DNA of 64,000 nt, taken from assembly GCA_951799405.1 (NCBI GenBank), contig OX637363.1, positions 9,300,001 through 9,364,000 of the forward strand, written 5' to 3'. Position 1 is the stretch's first letter. Every line of letters begins with the position of its first letter. The stretch comes from Agapetus fuscipes. Lineage: Eukaryota > Arthropoda > Insecta > Trichoptera > Glossosomatidae. A model generated the notes under the pieces. The model ran no database searches. It was not told the DNA's origin and worked only from the letters and a program-made list of their open reading frames with translations. Positions 61,582 to 64,000 of the stretch are shown in pieces. A program made the translations under genes and the position numbers.

Positions 61582-61868
61582 CCAGTCTGTAGTCTAGTGG
61601 TCAACACTTTGGACTCGTAAATGGAAGGTTGTGGATTTGAATCCCGGAGGAGCACAAAAATATACCATTTTTATTTGCTGGGTTGAAAAATTCATAAAAC
61701 CTTAACCAAAGACTAATGGTCCATCCAGCCTTACAGCGACTGGGTATTGGCGCTTTGTAGTGAAGACACAGCTCGCTAACACTTCTGCGGTACTACAACA
61801 AGTGTCGTAGACTTCTAGAGTCTCTGAAATCTAGGGAGTCTCCCGCACAGGATTTCTCAAAAAAAAGG
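61582..61868 (+). mobile_element. SINE-A
   Basis: Head GTCTGTAGTCTAGTGGTC and GGATTTGAATCCCGG, slightly shortened body, full tail with CTAGGGAGTCTCCCGCACAG and an A run. It follows perilipin exon 7 by about 100 bp. Confidence 0.75.
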
Positions 61869-61924
61869 TAGCATTGTCGCCAACTGTGCTTGCTCACAGT
61901 GCTGTAAACTAAAAAAATCCCTGA

Positions 61925-62148
61925 TTATGACCATCCATACTGTGGTTATAAAATGGTTCACTGTGCCAATGTCAGCCCTGTTTCAGGGAAGGTCAGCAAG
62001 AGTTGCAGGGCTTATGTGCATTTGAGATTTAGTTTTCATGTTGTAAGCACACATACAGTTTGTGTAAGTGCAAACTAATGCTTGTGAGAATACATTTAAT
62101 AAAAATCTTAACTGTATACCTTTGCAGCTTAGATTATACATTGTAAAT
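61925..62148 (+). repeat. REP-270, diverged
   Basis: First bases lost; core altered (AGTTTGTGTAAGTGCAAAC). Confidence 0.62.
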
Positions 62149-62264
62149 TGTTATCGGGAATCCATTTTTTATTTACTATGGGTAATGTCACTTGCAGAGG
62201 GATAATTTAAGTCCATTAGAGCCAATTTATTCATAGTCCTTTAAATAGTTATAAGGTGGAAAAC

Positions 62265-62755
62265 TTTAGACATATTGTGGCAACAATATACTGCCGACCC
62301 TGATGTATGGAAGCGAGTCATGGACGGTGAATGAAAGCGAAGTAAATAAGGTATGCACCGTAGAAATGGCTCATTTGAGAAGTATGACAGGAAAAACACT
62401 GAAAGATAGAGTGAGAAACGAATGGATTCTGAATGAATGCGGAGTAAAAGAAAGCGTGAAAGTGAAAGTTCAAAGAAGTGTGATGCGATGGTTTGGATAT
62501 ATTGAAAGGATGAATGAAGACCGACTGACAAAAAGAGTGTATAAAGGGAATGTAATAGGTAAGCGTGGAAGGGGAAGACCTAGGAAAGAATGGGTTGATC
62601 AGATAAGTGAGATTGCGAATAAATGGAATTTACAGCGTGGAAACAAGAAATTAGATGAGATGAAAGAAGTATGCAAGGACAGAGTCAAGTGGAGGCACTT
62701 GTGTGGAGGTACCGGCCACCCCTAAAGGAATGGCGGCAGGATACAAGACAAGACA
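62265..62755 (+). pseudogene. RTE subfamily II LINE 3' fragment
   Basis: Encodes MYGSESWTVNESEVNKVCTV, RWFGYIERMNEDRL and RGRGRPRKEWVDQI (62303-62725), then the shared 3' tail and an (ACAAG)n repeat. It is closely similar to the reverse copy at 56640. Confidence 0.75.
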
Positions 62756-62937
62756 AAAGTGGTTATTTGTCATTGTCGCTTATGGTTCAGACGGTAATCT
62801 CTACTGAGCAAGTTTGAAATAAAATAGTGCAGATTTATTCCTATCGAGTCTCTTGATGATAACTTTGACTCTATTTTAACAGTCATTGTGTTGATTAATA
62901 ATTCATTAAAATAAAAAGTAATGGATTGTCAATCCTA

Positions 62938-63190
62938 GTTCCTTGACTTAATGTTGGTATGCAGCTGACCACCCATGCTGTAAAAATGGTTCACTTTGTC
63001 AATGTCACCCCTATCTCAGGGAAGGACGGCAAGAGTTGCAGGGTGTATGTCCATTTGCGATTTGGTTTTTATGTTGTAGGTTCACATGTGGCATGTGCAA
63101 GCCCGAACTTGTACGTGTCTGGTTGTGAAAATGCATGTACTGTGAATCTCCAATGTAACATATCTTTGCAACTTAGATTAGATTAGAATC
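62938..63190 (+). repeat. REP-270
   Basis: Complete, tail TTAGATTAGATTAGA. Confidence 0.7.
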
Positions 63191-63208
63191 GATTATTTTA
63201 ATACCTGT

Positions 63209-63377
63209 TCTGGGCTGGAAGTCTCATCACTACTGTAATTCCTACCTACCAAATATTAGTAATATTTGTATGAAGAGCGATTTCACTTGCGGCCATCTTG
63301 GATTGACAGGTCTTCATACAAATATTACCGATATTCGGTAGGTAAGAATTACTGTGATGATGAGACTTCCAGCCCTA
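63209..63377. mobile_element. Palindromic MITE, compact copy
   Basis: 169 bp, ends GGGCTGGAAGTCTCATCACT and GATGATGAGACTTCCAGCCC; the cleanest copy of this family here. Confidence 0.75.
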
Positions 63378-63835
63378 GGGAGGCAAAATAGGTTGGTGTA
63401 TTCCATATCTCTTCACAAATTTATTTTGAAAGAATCCCGTCTACTATACTTACTCAAAAAAATTCTGCACAGTTTTGCACCATTATATTTTTATTTTTCA
63501 TTGTATCAGAAAAATATATTAATGATTTATTATATTTTCATTTTAACATTAATAAACCTGTATTTGGCAACACTGCAGTTTTTCATTTCAATCCTTTTCC
63601 CAGTGTTGCTTAGAGTCATGTTTTTATCTTAATATACCTAATCTTCAATGTTGCGTTGAAGTTCCATCTATTAAATTTGAACTTATATTTAGTTTAAAAT
63701 TAACTTCAATCAAAGCTGCGAGATGATGAACCGTATGTACATTTTTTTAAGAACAGAAATTTATGAAGCCACTGAAGACATGAGACTGCAGTTGAATCTG
63801 TCTAAGTGACGGCCAGACGTATCAACCATACATCC
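63378..63835. other. Unassigned stretch
   Basis: Starts with GGCAAAATAGGTTGGTG, the phrase next to SINE-A in the 30-kb duplication; the rest is AT-rich with no gene. Confidence 0.3.
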
Positions 63836-64000
63836 TTCTAAATCTAAATCTAAATCTAAGCTGCAAAGATATGTATCAATTGAGATTCATATTAAATGCA
63901 TTCCCACAAGCAGACATGCATAATTTCGCGCTTACACATGCCGCATGTGGACCTACAATATAAAAAACCCAATCTCAAATGAACATAAGCCCTGCAACTC
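63836..64000 (-). repeat. REP-270, cut by window end
   Basis: Tail (TAAATC)n then the 3' half. Confidence 0.68.

Overview
This is a window of an AT-rich insect nuclear genome, most likely a lepidopteran. The support is spliced host genes with GC-rich exons and GT-AG introns, an insect-type perilipin (Lsd-1), an arthropod TATA/TCAGT core promoter in an LTR, and RTE-type LINEs resembling those of moths and butterflies. The lepidopteran assignment is inference. There are no operons, CRISPR arrays or prokaryotic genes.

Two complete host genes lie head to tail on the + strand. Gene 1 (16080-28851, ten coding exons, 548 aa) is an SV2/SVOP-like major facilitator transporter. Gene 2 (36047-61486, seven coding exons, 415 aa as modelled) is perilipin-1/Lsd-1, the lipid-droplet coat protein that gates lipolysis. 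I rebuilt both by hand: every junction keeps the reading frame, and all donors are GT with AG acceptors, although one donor in gene 1 is weak.

Everything else is almost entirely mobile and repetitive DNA. 1-16 kb: MITEs, LINE tails, an LTR retrotransposon (2504-5573), SINEs and a possible orphan exon near 9 kb. 16-29 kb: gene 1, with an antisense zinc-finger pseudogene and an RTE LINE in its introns. 29-36 kb: intergenic repeats including a 0.8-kb tandem duplication. 36-61.5 kb: gene 2, whose intron 2 holds a 3.8-kb 22-bp minisatellite and whose 12-kb intron 4 holds a second copy of the LTR element, a hAT-like element and many SINE/LINE copies. 61.5-64 kb: more LINE, SINE and foldback copies.

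The most unusual object is the LTR element present twice (2504-5573 and 47072-50065). Each copy has identical-looking LTRs, a 4-bp target duplication, a primer-binding-like site and a polypurine tract. Its only long ORF, 554-557 aa, joins a Gag-like N-terminal SAP domain to a captured copy of the chromatin protein DEK. No protease, reverse transcriptase or integrase is present. It looks like a young, non-autonomous retrotransposon that transduced a host DEK cDNA and kept it open. Other notable signals are SINEs that share 3' tails with LINEs in the same window, a 5S-rRNA-like segment joined to a tRNA-headed SINE, and LTR ends sitting where intron branch points should be.
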